From NCBI GenBank assembly GCA_033239725.1, contig BTCW01000001.1, positions 2,120,501 to 2,184,500 on the forward strand: a stretch of DNA of 64,000 nucleotides, written 5' to 3'. The stretch comes from Echinochloa phyllopogon (lineage: Eukaryota > Streptophyta > Magnoliopsida > Poales > Poaceae). The notes below the pieces were generated by a model. That model saw only the letters and a program-made list of their open reading frames with translations, had not been told where the DNA came from and did no database searches. This document shows positions 24,688 through 37,900 of this stretch, one piece after another (the stretch's first letter is position 1; each line of letters begins with the position of its first letter). The position numbers were made by a program, and so were the translations under genes.

Positions 24688-25900
24688 CACGACGGGGACG
24701 GCGAGGACACACACGATTCTTTCAGTTCATTGGTTTGGTTGGTTTCATTCCTAGCTATCATCCTAGGACGAACGGAGCTTCGTCTCCGGCCTTTTGTGTT
24801 TCGCTGTTGGTTGATGATGAGCCAAGTTCATGTCGTGTTCAGTGTTCTACGTACTACAGTAGCACTCTCTGGTCTCCGTCGATGTGTAGTTCAGTGCAAG
24901 TGCGCGGGTGCTTACGGGCTTGATGAGCTCGGATGTACAGCATTTTCCCCTTTTTTTTTTGGGCTCGGTGTCCAGCGAAGAATGAATATCCTCCGGGCCT
25001 GTTTGAAATATACAGGACGTATTTGTTTTGTTACGACAAACATTTAACTAATATACAGGATGTAATTACTTTATGAACATATGAAAATTTAGGATGCAAA
25101 ACTAGCTAGTGTTGTCATATTCATATTTACGACAAACATTTAACTGACATTTACCATTTGACATTTCGTTATCCTTCTTTTGGTTCTATATATTTGAGCC
25201 CTTCTAAGCCTAAGAGCAGGTAGAATAATCCATCCTTTTAAGTCTGATGTGGCGGAGAAAAAATAAGAAAAAGTCAGAAAAATTAAGTGTACTCAACAAA
25301 TCCACACATTGATCGGCTTGTTATAGTTTTTAATAGATCGAGTGTCCAATTCGTGCCGCTTGCAATTACATTTATCTGATCTGCACATAAATCAAATTAA
25401 ACCATTAATTCTTTCTTTCGCAAGCTACTCATTAGCTTGAGAAAGAAAAAAAAAGTTTGATTAGCAATAAAAAAGTATGTTATATTGAATTGGCCTCACA
25501 TGATATGGCTTGGCTATAAATCAAACTTATTAACAATTGCTCTAATGATAGACACTCTACACACTCCAATGAGTTTCGAGTTGAATAAAAGTTACTACAC
25601 ATTTTCGGTCGGATGAAATTTGCAGTTATTTTTTATTGAATTATTATACTGGAAACCATATTAATGTCTGATCAACTCACATTTTGGGTGAGATTTGGAC
25701 GGCAAAATGTTGATCACACATATTCTTGGGAAAGCAGGTTGACCACTGGTTGACACCTGTCCAGCTGTCCTCAGTTAAGGTCACGACTCCTGGACTCCTT
25801 GTCCTGCAGCGCAATTAATTAACCCCGGCCGAAAAAGGTGAAAACCCAGCGGTTGCTCACACTCCGCTCCGCCGCGTCCCCAACCGAAAACCCCTCCGCC
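24688..25900. other. Spacer between the cyclin and KH genes
   Basis: This holds the cyclin 3' UTR, AT-rich spacer and the KH gene promoter. A possible MITE lies at about 25211-25544 (left TAAGAGCAGG, right AATTGCTCTA), but its inverted repeats are only about 6-8 bp. No gene was seen. Confidence 0.45.
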
Positions 25901-28900
25901 ATGGCGCCGCCGCCGCCGCAGGAGGACGCGATCGACGGCGTCGCGGAAGCGGGCGTCGAGGATCCGGAGGTGGTGGAGCCGTGGGTCCCGTCCTCCGACT
26001 CGGAGCCGGACTCGGACCACCCGGCCTCGGCTCTCGAGCCACCGACCCCTTCCGCCGCCGCGGCCGAGCCGGAGCTACAGCCGGTGCGGACGGCGGTGGA
26101 GGAGGAGGAGAGAGAGGGGGAGGAGGCGCGGCCGCGGTGGCCCGGGTGGCCCGGCGCGAGCGTGTTCCGGCTGGTGGTGCCCGCGGGCAAGGTCGGCGGC
26201 GTCATCGGGCGCCGCGGCGAGACCATCAGGCGCCTATGCGACGAGACCCGCGCCCGCGTCCGCGTCGTCGACGCCGCGCAGGGCGCCGCCAACCGGATTG
26301 TAAGGCTCCGATTCCCGCCCCCGCGAAATTTGGTTTAGTTATGTTTTTATGGCTCATGAATCATGATTCGTGTGGGCTGCTGGAACTTGCAATGGTGACG
26401 ATGTCGTAGTGTAGTGCTGCGAAGCAAGCAAGCGAAGTGTTGTTCGATCGGCTTGTTCCATTGCTTATTTGAGTTTGCGTACTAGAAGCATGTCTTGATA
26501 CGTCTCAATTTTTCTCCATCGAGAAATGAACTTAACGAAAAATTGGGTTACTCCGAGAATCGTGCTTGCTGATTGTAAACACTAGAGATATAAAGCATAT
26601 CTGGTGTGTCCTTAGCAATATGCGTAGCATTGGTATTGGTTGGACAAATTTCGAAGTTATCCATCAACTCCAGAACTTGGCACTTCAATTTTGTGTCACG
26701 CTGTAATGTGCTCTGCATTTTGGAAGCATCAAATTTTGTATTATGAATAAGAGATGGTGATCTCTGCGACAGCGTAGAGTTTTGAACCTTAGCTAGAAAA
26801 TGGATACTTAAATGGTAACAAATTGCGTGCACGTGTTTGCCAGATATGCTGTAATTGTGTAACCAATCATGTTAATGTTGCATCTTGGTTTATTTATCAA
26901 TCATTATGTGGTTTGACCCTAAATGCATAACTGTGGAAACCTTATCTTATATTAATGTTTGGTAGAGTTCTGAGTTCTCTCTTTTTTTTGCGAATTAGTT
27001 CTGGGTTGTCTCGATCTAGTTGCTCTAAAAGGCTATGTTTATGAGTAGAAATTGTGGTTCATGATTTCTGTTGAATACTTTAATTCTTGTTTCATTCTCA
27101 TTCTTTGTTGCAAGCACTGGAGCAAAGATCTTAACCGTGTATCAAATGTCAGAAAACTAATGTAACATGCAGTCATGTACAGGTGGCCCAAAAAAAAAGT
27201 TGCAGTGACCCCTTGTATTTGTTTCCTTCCCTTTCTTTAGGTTTTGGTATCTGCAACAGAAGAAGTTGAAGCAGAGTTATCACCTGCGATGAGTGCTACA
27301 ATTAAGATCTTCAGGCATATAAATGAGATAGAAGAGATCAATGGAACTATATCTGCTTCTGCACCTGAAATCTGTTTTGTTAGATTATTAGTTCCAGCTG
27401 CACAAGCTGCCCACCTAATTGGAATGCAAGGAGTCACAGTTAAGTCAATCCAAGAAAGTACTGGTGCTACCATAAGGATTATTGGTGAAGGTATGTTGTC
27501 AAGTATCTTCATCAAATCGTTTGGTTAAAGGTTGCATTCATTAGTAGTTGGTTAGATGGGACAAGTGAAGTTCAATTAGTGTTACTGTGATTCATTTTTT
27601 TCCTTTTGTTATCTATGGCATGATTACGATTGCTTCATTCTTGGCATGTAGACATTGAATGTAACTTGCAGCCCTATCATTTGCTGTTTCAGATTCTGAT
27701 TCAAGACATGCATGGTGCATTTCGTTGTTATTCTCACTTTTTCTAAATTACACCCATCCAGTTTTATTATGGATTGTAGTTTTTCAGTACCTGACATTTT
27801 TCTCAGGAAAAGTAGTACCAACCTTGTTTCGTAACTGGCACTAGCTCTATTCAACCAAATGTCCCCTGTTTCAGGAATGAAAATTGGAAAGAGAAAGGAT
27901 TCTTACTCATCTCTTAATTGATTTGGTTGTACAAAATACTAAATTCCGCTGGTAGATACTAATCAGTCAACCAAGCAATTTCAAACCATAGTATTAAACG
28001 CTGCTTTTTTATCCGGCTAAATCTTGTGATAAAGGGTTGAATTAGAACTCCATGCCTGTGAACATCTTCTCTTTTCCATTGCAATCAAGTTTTATGTTAA
28101 TATAAATGTCCAGATGTAACATTTCCTACTCCATCTGTTCTTCTAGATGAGCTATTGAATTGTGAAACACTAGATGAAAGAATTGTGGAGATACATGGTG
28201 CTTCTCTCAAGGTTCACAATGCCATGAAATCAGTGCTTGGACTTCTCCGGAAGTTCCTCGTTGATCATGGTGTGCTTCATCTATTTGAAAGAAAGGTAAT
28301 CTTGGTATATCCTGCCTGTTCTATTTTGTGTAAATATCATAGCATCGTGTAGTATTGTCGACGAATTATGTCGAACACGTCTAACTGGGGATACCCCAGG
28401 GAGTAGATTTGTGTGGGTCTCGCCAAGTTCTAGGAACGAAAGTACACGAACAACACAATTTAGACAGGTTCGGGCCGCGAATAGCGTAATACCCTACGTC
28501 CTGTGTGCTTGAATGTATTGCACGTGTGGTGTTACTTGGTTTTGAGCGGGGTCCCTGCCTCACCTTATATAGTCTGGGAGGCAGGGTTACAAGTCGGTTT
28601 GTACAATCCTAGTCGTATACAACATGGATAACTACAACATGATGCTTTGGGGAGTTTCGTACACGACTAGTTATTCCAATCTGCTACGCCGTCTTGCACC
28701 ATAGCCGACTGGTTTGAAGTAGTCGGATCAAACTCCTCTCTGCCGAGTAGATTAATCCTCTGGATAAGTGGCCTTAGGGATCCTGGTCCCACAAGCCCCC
28801 GAGCATCTTGCGCCTTTGCTTCAAATCTTGAATAACTGGAGCTAAGCTCAAGACGCTCAATTTTCTCTTGACGAGTAGTTCCATTGGAGTGCATCTTTTG

Positions 28901-31900
28901 ATGCACCCAATGGGTGTAGCCTCCGAGTACTTTTGAAGTAGTCGGAGGTTCAAAAGCAATCTTCTGTCTTTATTTTGAGTAGTTCAATGGTGTGCACCGA
29001 GTAGGTGCACCCATTGGGTGTAGCCCCCGAGCTTCGAGTAGTTTGCCTGAAAAAAACCAGTCGAAGGTCCTCGAGTAGTTGTCCCATAATTATCGGAAAA
29101 TCAAATCCCAGAATATCCGGTAACAGCCCCCGAGCTTTAAAACAAAAATCTTTTTGATTTAAAGATCAGAGTAAATCCTTCTGGATCCGTTGTAAACTTG
29201 AATGTCCGAAATTTTCGCCGTCATCTGTTAAGGAGAGTTATCCCGAAAAAATAGGCGGGAATGTAGAATGCCATGCGCCGCCGCACTATAGTGAACAGTA
29301 ACCCTAACGAAGGGTTATATAGATCTGACCATCGGACTTAAATTAATCACTGGGCCTTTTCATAGTCGCCACCCCCAGAGCGCACTGCGACCTTGAATCC
29401 TTTGTCCACTAAAAACCCGCAGCCCCCAAGCTTGAGATTTGGTTGAAGTAGTCACCAAGCTTCGGAGTCAGTAAATGCGAGAGAAATCCAAAGCCATAAT
29501 CCGCTCCAACATGTCTGGATCGAAGCGAAATGCTGTCTCGAGGAGGGGCGGGAAGAAGAAGTCATTGGTTCCAGAATCATCAGCGAAGCCTGCCTTCGCG
29601 GATCCGCCATCCCCAGCTGTTGCTTGGAAGAAGTGTACAACGAACACCGACGACCTCACTGAATTGGTGGAGCAAGGTTTGCTTCTAGATTCCGTAGCTC
29701 TTGAGTGGAAGTCTTGCTACAAACAACTTTTCCCTACTGAAAACAATCAAGAAATTCCTTTGTTTATCTCCTTTTGTGAGCGAGGGGTTGGATTACCCAT
29801 CTCTTCTTTCTTCAAGGAATTCCTTGCATTCTATAGCTTGCAATTACATCATCTCAACCCAAATGGGGTGCTCAACATTTCTATCTTTGTCCACGCCTGT
29901 GAAGCGTTCTTGGGTATCAAACCCAGTCTTGCCTTGTTCCGTACTTTGTACCACATCAAACCATAGCCAAATAGTATTCGTACAGAGGTAGTTGGTGGTG
30001 CGGGAATTCAGTTCCGCAAGAACATGAAGGCCAAGTGGTTTGCAATGCCTATCATGGATTCATGCGGCGACTGGAAGAGCAAATGGTTTACTATCGGTGA
30101 GTATATCCAAATATCCTGTTTATTTGAATAACTATGCCGTTTTGTTGATATCATGGTGAACCACATGTTTGTGTATTGAAAAATAGCAGGGAACCACTCG
30201 TTGAGTTGTCGACCAAAGGATGGGTGGTTTCCTCGAGACCAGTCGAACTGGAACATGCGTCCGACTGCGGAAGAGGCCAGGGATGTACCCGCTCTATTGA
30301 AGCGGGTACAAGAGCTGAAAGATCAAGGACTCACTGGAGTAGGGATCGCCTTCAGCTTCATGAAGCGAAGGATTCAACCACTCCAGGAACGTCATCACCT
30401 GGGTTATGATTATGAGGGTGACTCCGATCAGACCCGTACTGCGCCAGAAGCTATTTCGGATGAAGCGGTGCTGCATCGGTTGGGGCAGATGTTTACTGAT
30501 GTAAACGAGAAGCCAGTCATCATCAATGAGTTGTCTAAGGACAACCCTCCACCGGAAGTAAGTACTTGTATCTTGGAATATATTGATATCTAGTAGCATA
30601 TGACAATAACTTGAATTGTCTTGTTGTGAATAGGCGACAGCCGCGGAGCCCACAGAACTTTTTACCCGTAGTGAATGGGAGGAGCTGGAAAGGAGTTCCT
30701 CAGAGAGGACCATGACAGACAAGGGCCAAGAGGCCATTGATGAAGATGAAATTGTTGAGGACTCTGAGACTAGTGCACCGCCCCAAGTACTAACTGCAAG
30801 TAAGTGTCTTGATCACTCACAAACAGATGAATATGAATGTGAAATTTAACAATAATTGTTTGCTGTATGTAGCAGCACCAGATGTACCAGCAACGGCCAG
30901 AAAGAAAAGATCCAACAGAAGCCAGTCCAGGGGAGATGACACTATGCCATGTGAGGACCCAAGCAAGCGCATCAAGTTATCTCACAGGATTACTGCGGTA
31001 CAAGGTTCATCGTCCTCGAGTGCTTTGGCAAGCACAGCATCTGGGAGTACAACAAGCTCGAAGCGGACCAAGCCCATCTTCAAGCTGCAATTTCAGCCAC
31101 TGAAAGCTCCAGAACCACCCAAAGAGTAAGTGAAACTACTCAATATAGTGCTGATATGCTTGAAAATCTTGATTCTTATGCAAAGCTTATTATTTGATAG
31201 GGTATCAGAGCAGCCCGTGGAGGAAAGTAGTGCTACGAATTGAAGGTGGGCAACAAGCTGACAAGATTGATGAATCTGCTGCACGTCAAATTGTACAAGC
31301 TGAGGCGCCAGAACAGGGTGATGCAGCTGAAGCATCGAAAGAAGTTGTTGAAGGTCAAACGGTGGAGAGTCCGTTGGGAGGTGCTGAAGAAATCATCACA
31401 GCAACTCAAGAACTACCAGGGGGTCCGCTGCCAGGGGAGACAACTCTTGATATTGCCTCAACCAGTAATCAAGTACTTACTGCTGTATATACCCAAATGA
31501 CTTGTATTGAATGACGCAAGAGTGGTTAACTTGTTGATTCCTGTAGGTTGAAGGCCACCATGGAGCAGAACAACCCGAGGATGTTGGTCGAGTGAGAGCA
31601 ACAGCCAATGTTGTGGAAAATCTTGAAAATGTAAGTTACTTTGTCTGTGTGGTAGATGTATGTGATCATTGCAAACCACTAATAGTTCTCCATTACTGCA
31701 GATTGAAGTGAGAGGATCTGCTGATACTGATGAAGCTGAAGAACTGCGCGAGCATCTGCGTCTCGCTCTGGTGAGTATTGTATTCGTTGTTTGATATTCA
31801 AGAAATAGTAGTCTGCTGTGCTTATTGAGATGTTCACACAGACACTTGTTGACGTGGTGGAGAAGCCTGGTGACGCCAAGTTATCAGACCGCATTCGTGA

Positions 31901-34900
31901 GTTGGAGAAAGACTTCGTCGATGCTCATGAACAACTCGAGCGAGAACGGAAACAATACAATGAAGATGTCCAGGCTCTCCAGAGGCAAAGAGATAGCCTT
32001 GATGATGTGAAAGGTAGATTGGAGATCCGCGTGACCACTTTGGTCAAGGAGAACGCTGGTAAGTTACTCAAAAACTTGATCATGAAACTCGTTAGTTTAA
32101 AACAAGTAATATACTGAATAATATGCATTTGCAGAATTGAAGAAGAAAATCAATGAAGAAAAAGGTAAAACCACTAGTTGGTATAACCTGACCCAGCGCC
32201 AAGCTGATGAAGTCAAGAAGCTCAAGGCGTCGATCGAGAAGAAGGACGCTGAATTCGCTAAAGAACACCGGATCCGCACTGATATGGAAAAGGAAATGAC
32301 AGGAGCATTGAAGACGGCTCAGCTTAAACAAGAAGAAGTCAACAACCTGCTGGCTGAGAAGAAAGAGATTGAAGAAGCCGTGGAACCAATCATGGAATTG
32401 CTGATCACTGAAGGTGCGGAGTCGGGTAACCATTCTCTTGTCGAGCGTCTTCGCCAAGTGCGAGAGTTGGTGGGGGAATTCTGCAATGTCACTTTGAAGG
32501 ACTGCACCAATAGGATCCTGGCACTTTTCAAGGCTCACAACCCAACTGCCAAGCTTGATGTGAAGTATATGCCGGTTGGGTTGACTGATCAACAGTATGA
32601 AGCACTTGTAGCGGAGACAAAGCCATTAGCTGAAGAATTAGTTAATTCTCTGCAGTAGAAAAAACAATGCGACCAAGTCTTGTAATAATTGAAAATACTT
32701 TTGCTCTTTGATTCTTGTGTGAGAACAGTTGATGAAACTTTGATATTATGAGACAAAAGTATTGATATGAAAAGTAGTCGCTTGATAAATATTGACTTTG
32801 TGTGCTAATTTGAACTTAGCTTATGAATATGAAACCAACATGATGGTTTTGATAGAATCAAGCAAAAGTACATAATGTGCCTAGACCCAGGGTCAAAAGT
32901 CTGTTAAAGATTATTGCTTAAACAGATATATTGATTGGTTGCTGATGCAGAGCCGTAAAAAAGTAGTATGTACTTATATACTGCATGAATATATGGATGT
33001 GATGTATGAAAGGTGAATCTGATGATTTCCTGTTAAGCGCGGTACTGAAACCGGATCCAATCGGCACGAAGCTCAGAGCCGGATTTCAGTAGAAACAAAA
33101 GATTTGATACTAACAGCAACTACCATGTGTAGGCAGGTGTAGTTGAACCAGGACTTCTAAGGCTTGATGCCTGCTTTTGTGAAAAAAGTAGTCGTGGCAT
33201 CTTTTGAGTTGTTGTGAACACAACTGTCCCTGATATTTGAATGAAATAAAATGAGATTTGAACACAGGGTTATGCGCGAGTAAAAATATAACTTTATTGA
33301 TGTCTTGAAGATCAAAAAAGTTCATAAAATAATTCTATAATCCACTGCTATGGATAAAATTTTCGTAGATGCTCAATGTTCCAAACATTTGGCAAATCTT
33401 CGCCTTCTTGAGTTTGTAGGCGATATGTTCCAACCCCAAGGACGTGTTTTACAATGAATGGACCATCCCAGCGAGACATGAGCTTATGCAAGCCATCTAT
33501 CTTCTGTATTCACCGTAATACCAAGTCTCCTATGACAAAGGAACGAGGCTGGACAGAGCGTTGATGATAACGCCGTAAGCCCTCGAGGTAACGAGTGTTT
33601 TGAATAAGAGCCGCTACCCGAGCTTCTTCGATGCCATCGACATCATGAAAACGTTCCTGTTGAGTGACTTGTTCGTCATAATTCTCCAGGCGTGGTGCCT
33701 GCCAAAGAAGATCAACAGGTAGGACTGCTTCGGATCCATAGACTAAGAAATAAGGGGTTTGCCCTGTCGCACGACTTGGCTGTGTGCGGAGCCCCCAGAG
33801 TACCGCTGGTAATTCTTGAGCCCACTTTCCACCATATTTCTTGAGTGGTTTGTAGAGTCTAGGCTTCAAACCCTGCAGTAGCAAGTCATTGGCTTTCTCG
33901 ACTTGTCCGTTGGCCTTTGGATGAGCAACTGAAGCGTAATGTGTCTCAATCGAGTACTTTTCGCAGTAATCTTGAAATGCTTCGCTTGTGAAAACAGAGC
34001 CCAATTATGTAATGATCTCGTGAGGTATGCCAAATCGATGGATGATTCCATCAAATAATTTAATTAAATTGTTAGCCCTTGGATTGACTAGGGGTTGCGC
34101 TTCAATCCACTTGGTGAACTTGTCGATGGCAACAATGAGCCACTCGAAACCACCAAGGGCTTTGGCTAAAGGTCCCACCAAGTCCAGACCCCAACAAGCG
34201 AAAGGCCAAGATAGTGGAATCATGCAAAGTTCATGTGCTGGTACGTGGGCTTGACGAGCAAAAAACTGGCAGCCCTGTTACCTCTTGACGATATCCTCAA
34301 CATCTTTCTTCACCGTAGGCCAGAAAAACCCAGCTCTGTAGGCTTTCCCGACTAGTGTGCGTGAGGCAGCATGGTTGCCGCAAGTACCGTTGTGAATTTC
34401 CGCAAGCAGAGCTCTACCTTGGTCAGCTGGTATGCACTTCATCAGCACGTTGACAGATGCGCCCCGTCGATAAAGTGTATTGTTGACTACAACATAGTTT
34501 GCAGCTCTACGCCTGATGCGGACTTGTTCATTCTCGAGCTTTGGCAATTTATGGTCTCGCAGGTACTCGATGAATGGAGTCATCCAATCAGTATCGATGA
34601 TCATGACTTGAAGGTCAGGTCACGGTGGTTCTGAAACAGAATCTACTTGGACTGGTTCTTTGATAGATGGATGATATAATTCGTGAACAAAAATCTCTGC
34701 TGGAACATCTGATCTTTGCGATCCCATCTTGGAGAGGGCGTCAGCAGCAACATTGTAATCACGAACGACATGATGAAATTCTAGTCTAAGGAAGTGGTGT
34801 TCAAGCTTGCGAACCTCCTTGACATATGCATCCATTGTTTCCTTCGTGGCGTCCCAATCCTTGTTGACTTGGTTGATAGCAACTGCTGAATCTCCATACA

Positions 34901-37900
34901 CACAGAGTCGTTTGATACCAAGTGACGAAGCTAGGCGAAGGCCGTGTAATATGGCCTCATACTCAGCTTCATTGTTAGTGACTGGAAAAAGAATTTGTAG
35001 AACATACTTGAGTTGTTCACCTTTGGGGGAAATTAAAAGAACTCCTGCGCCGCCTCCTTCCAATTTCAGCGATCCATCGAAGTACATAACCCAATGCTCA
35101 GTGTAACAACCCTAAAATTCCCTTAGGATTTGTTGAATGCAAAAAGGTGAATGTAAAATTTTTGGTGAATTTTGTGCAAGGCAACAAACATATAAGAGTG
35201 TCTTCTAATGGCTCCCTAAATTCCTAGGCAATTTAAATTCAAATTAAAAATTATTTGAAGTGCCAAGGACCAAATAGCGTGATTTGGTTTTTATTTGGCT
35301 TTATTGGATTTTGGTTGGTTTTAATTCAAATCTTATATTTGAATTCAAACACTAATTTAAACCTAACTAATTGTCAACCCTATCTAACCTTTGTGGGCCG
35401 AATCTCCTTCGTAAAGTCCAGAAACCACCCTTTAACTCTAACCCCGGCCCAGCTCATCTTACCCTCTCTTCCACAGCCCAGCCAGCCTCGCGGCCCAAGC
35501 GGCCAGCACGTCCAGCCCCTCCCCTTCTGAAAGTGCATCTAGGCATTTAATCAATTTTGGTGATTAATGGCAATAGAAATTTGGATATGACGCTTTGCAT
35601 GAGTTGTGCAGGAATAAAATGAAAATAAAAAGGAGAAAATACTAAAGGAAGGACCCCAACGCTTATTCATATGGTGGACTCAATTGGTGGATTTAAATTT
35701 ATTTTTCCGTTTGAAATTGAGTATAGGACCACCGTACTATCAAGGGGAACGTGGTTGATCAATTCTAGATGCTAAAAGTGCTTTACTTGAGATGACAAAC
35801 TCGTGAGAGACACAAAAACACATCATTAACACCTTTTCTGCTCGGCCGGAACTTAGGCCGGAAGATCCGACCGGAAGTTCCGGGCGGCTCGGTCTCGAGC
35901 TTCTCCTGGCCGGAAGTTCCGGCCGTGGCATCGGAAGATGCATGACTTAGCCGTTTTTTGAGCTCCTGAGCGCCAAGAATACAAGTTCCGACCCTAGGCC
36001 GGAAGATCCGACCGGATGTTCCGGCCGGCTCTGTCTTGATAAGTTTCCGGGCCGGAAGATCCGAGCTTAGCCGGAAGATCCGACACATGGTCGGAAGATC
36101 CGAGCTTAGCCGGAAGTCCCGGAAGTTTGTATTACCCTCTCTCTTCGTGGGAGCACATAGTAAGTAACTCAATCCTCCTTTGTGGTTGATTGGGAGAGAC
36201 TTGGGGTTAGTGTGACAGCCCGGCTCTTTGTGAGCATCTCAACGGAGACGTAGCTCCTTTGTGGAGTGAACTTCGGTAGAAAATCCTTTGTCTCCACATT
36301 TGCTCTTGTTCATATTGTTTCTATAACTTGATTTGTCCCAATCTACTTATTTGTGGCTATACTCTGATATTGATCATATATAGAAGGTTCCTTACATCAT
36401 TTGTGAGCTTTGTATTCAAGTGGAATTGTCTAAAGGTCATTAGATTTCAAATCTCGAAGTTCACTTGAATTGCCTGTCGGAAGATCCGGCTTATCATCGG
36501 ATCTTCCGGTATTCTGTCCCAGTCGGAAGATCCTGTACAGTGTCGGATCTTCCGGCCAGGAAGATCCGAGACTGTGTCGGATCATCCGACTTTCTGACAT
36601 TTTTCGGAGGATTTTTGCAGGAATTTTTAAATAGGCCTATTCACCCCCCTCTAGGCCTAGTGTTGGTCCTTTCAATTGGTATCAGAGCCTAATCCCTTGT
36701 TTAGGCTTAACCGCTAAGGGAAAAACACTATGAGCGGTACGGGAGATGGATCCGAGATGGCTTCCGCTCACAAAGATAAACATCCGACGCCCGTTGAGTC
36801 AAGCTCAAGCGATGATGAATTCAACATTAGCGAAGTTGATGAGAGATTGGATGAACAAGAAAAGAAGAAGCAAAGAAGGGAGAAGATAAGGAAGAAGATT
36901 AAGGAGAAGGCCGAAAGAAAGGCGCAAAAGCTTCTCAAGAAGAAGATACGAGAAAGTGACGCTCTCGACGGACTTCACTCGGTGTCTTATCGATATGAGA
37001 CATCTTCTTCTAACAAATCTTTCGACCCTTCTAGTCTTAATTTCTCATCCGTTCCAATGGGCAAAGTCCCCAAATTCAATGGGATTGACTATGCCCGGTG
37101 GAGCGATGATATGAAAGTTTACTTGCATGGTCTTCATCCATCTCTTTGGACTGTTGTGAAAATAGGTGTCGACAAGAGTGCAACGCCAAGTCGAGAACAA
37201 GAGTACGACATCTTCCGCAACTCTCAAGCTGTGACCGTGCTTAGGAGTGCTCTAAGCTCCTATGAGTACAACAAGATTAGAGAAATCGATAGTGCCAAGG
37301 AGCTATGGGACACTCTTCAAATGGCGCATGAAGGATCGGATGAGGTCAAGGAAGGCAAGGTAGATCTCTTACAAGGAGAACTAGAAGCTTTTGTCATGAA
37401 GAAGGATGAGTCTTTGCAAGAGATGTATGATCGATTGAAGCTTCTTGTCACCGAAATTAGAATGCTTGGAAGCAATGATTGGGGCGATAGCAAGGTCACA
37501 AAGAAATTGCTTAGAGCATACGCACCCAAGAACCCAATGCTTGCCACAATGATTAGAGAAAGTGACAAGTTCAAGACAATGGTGCCCATGGAGCTATTCA
37601 ACAAGTTGCAATATTATGAGATGAATAGCTTGGATGTGACAAGGTCAATCCAACAAACCGAAGTCAAGACCATAGCTCTCAAGGCCGAACCAAGCAAGAA
37701 AGTTGAGTCAAATGAGAAGACCTCAACTTCCAAGAAGAATGAAGATTCAAACGACCATGAGAGCACCGATGAAGAAACCGCTATGATGGTTAGGAACTTC
37801 AAGAGATTCATGAAGACAAAAGGTGAAAAGAAGAGCTTCTCTCAACGAAGATACTATGAGTGTGGGGAGAAAGGTCACTACATTGCCGATTGTCCCCGCA

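Noticed and set aside
35102..35527. Interpretation of the short left part as an independent element next to the Sirevirus
   Set aside because: The CTCAG duplication pairs its left end with 50861, and the CCTTC duplication shows that the Sirevirus split one sequence.
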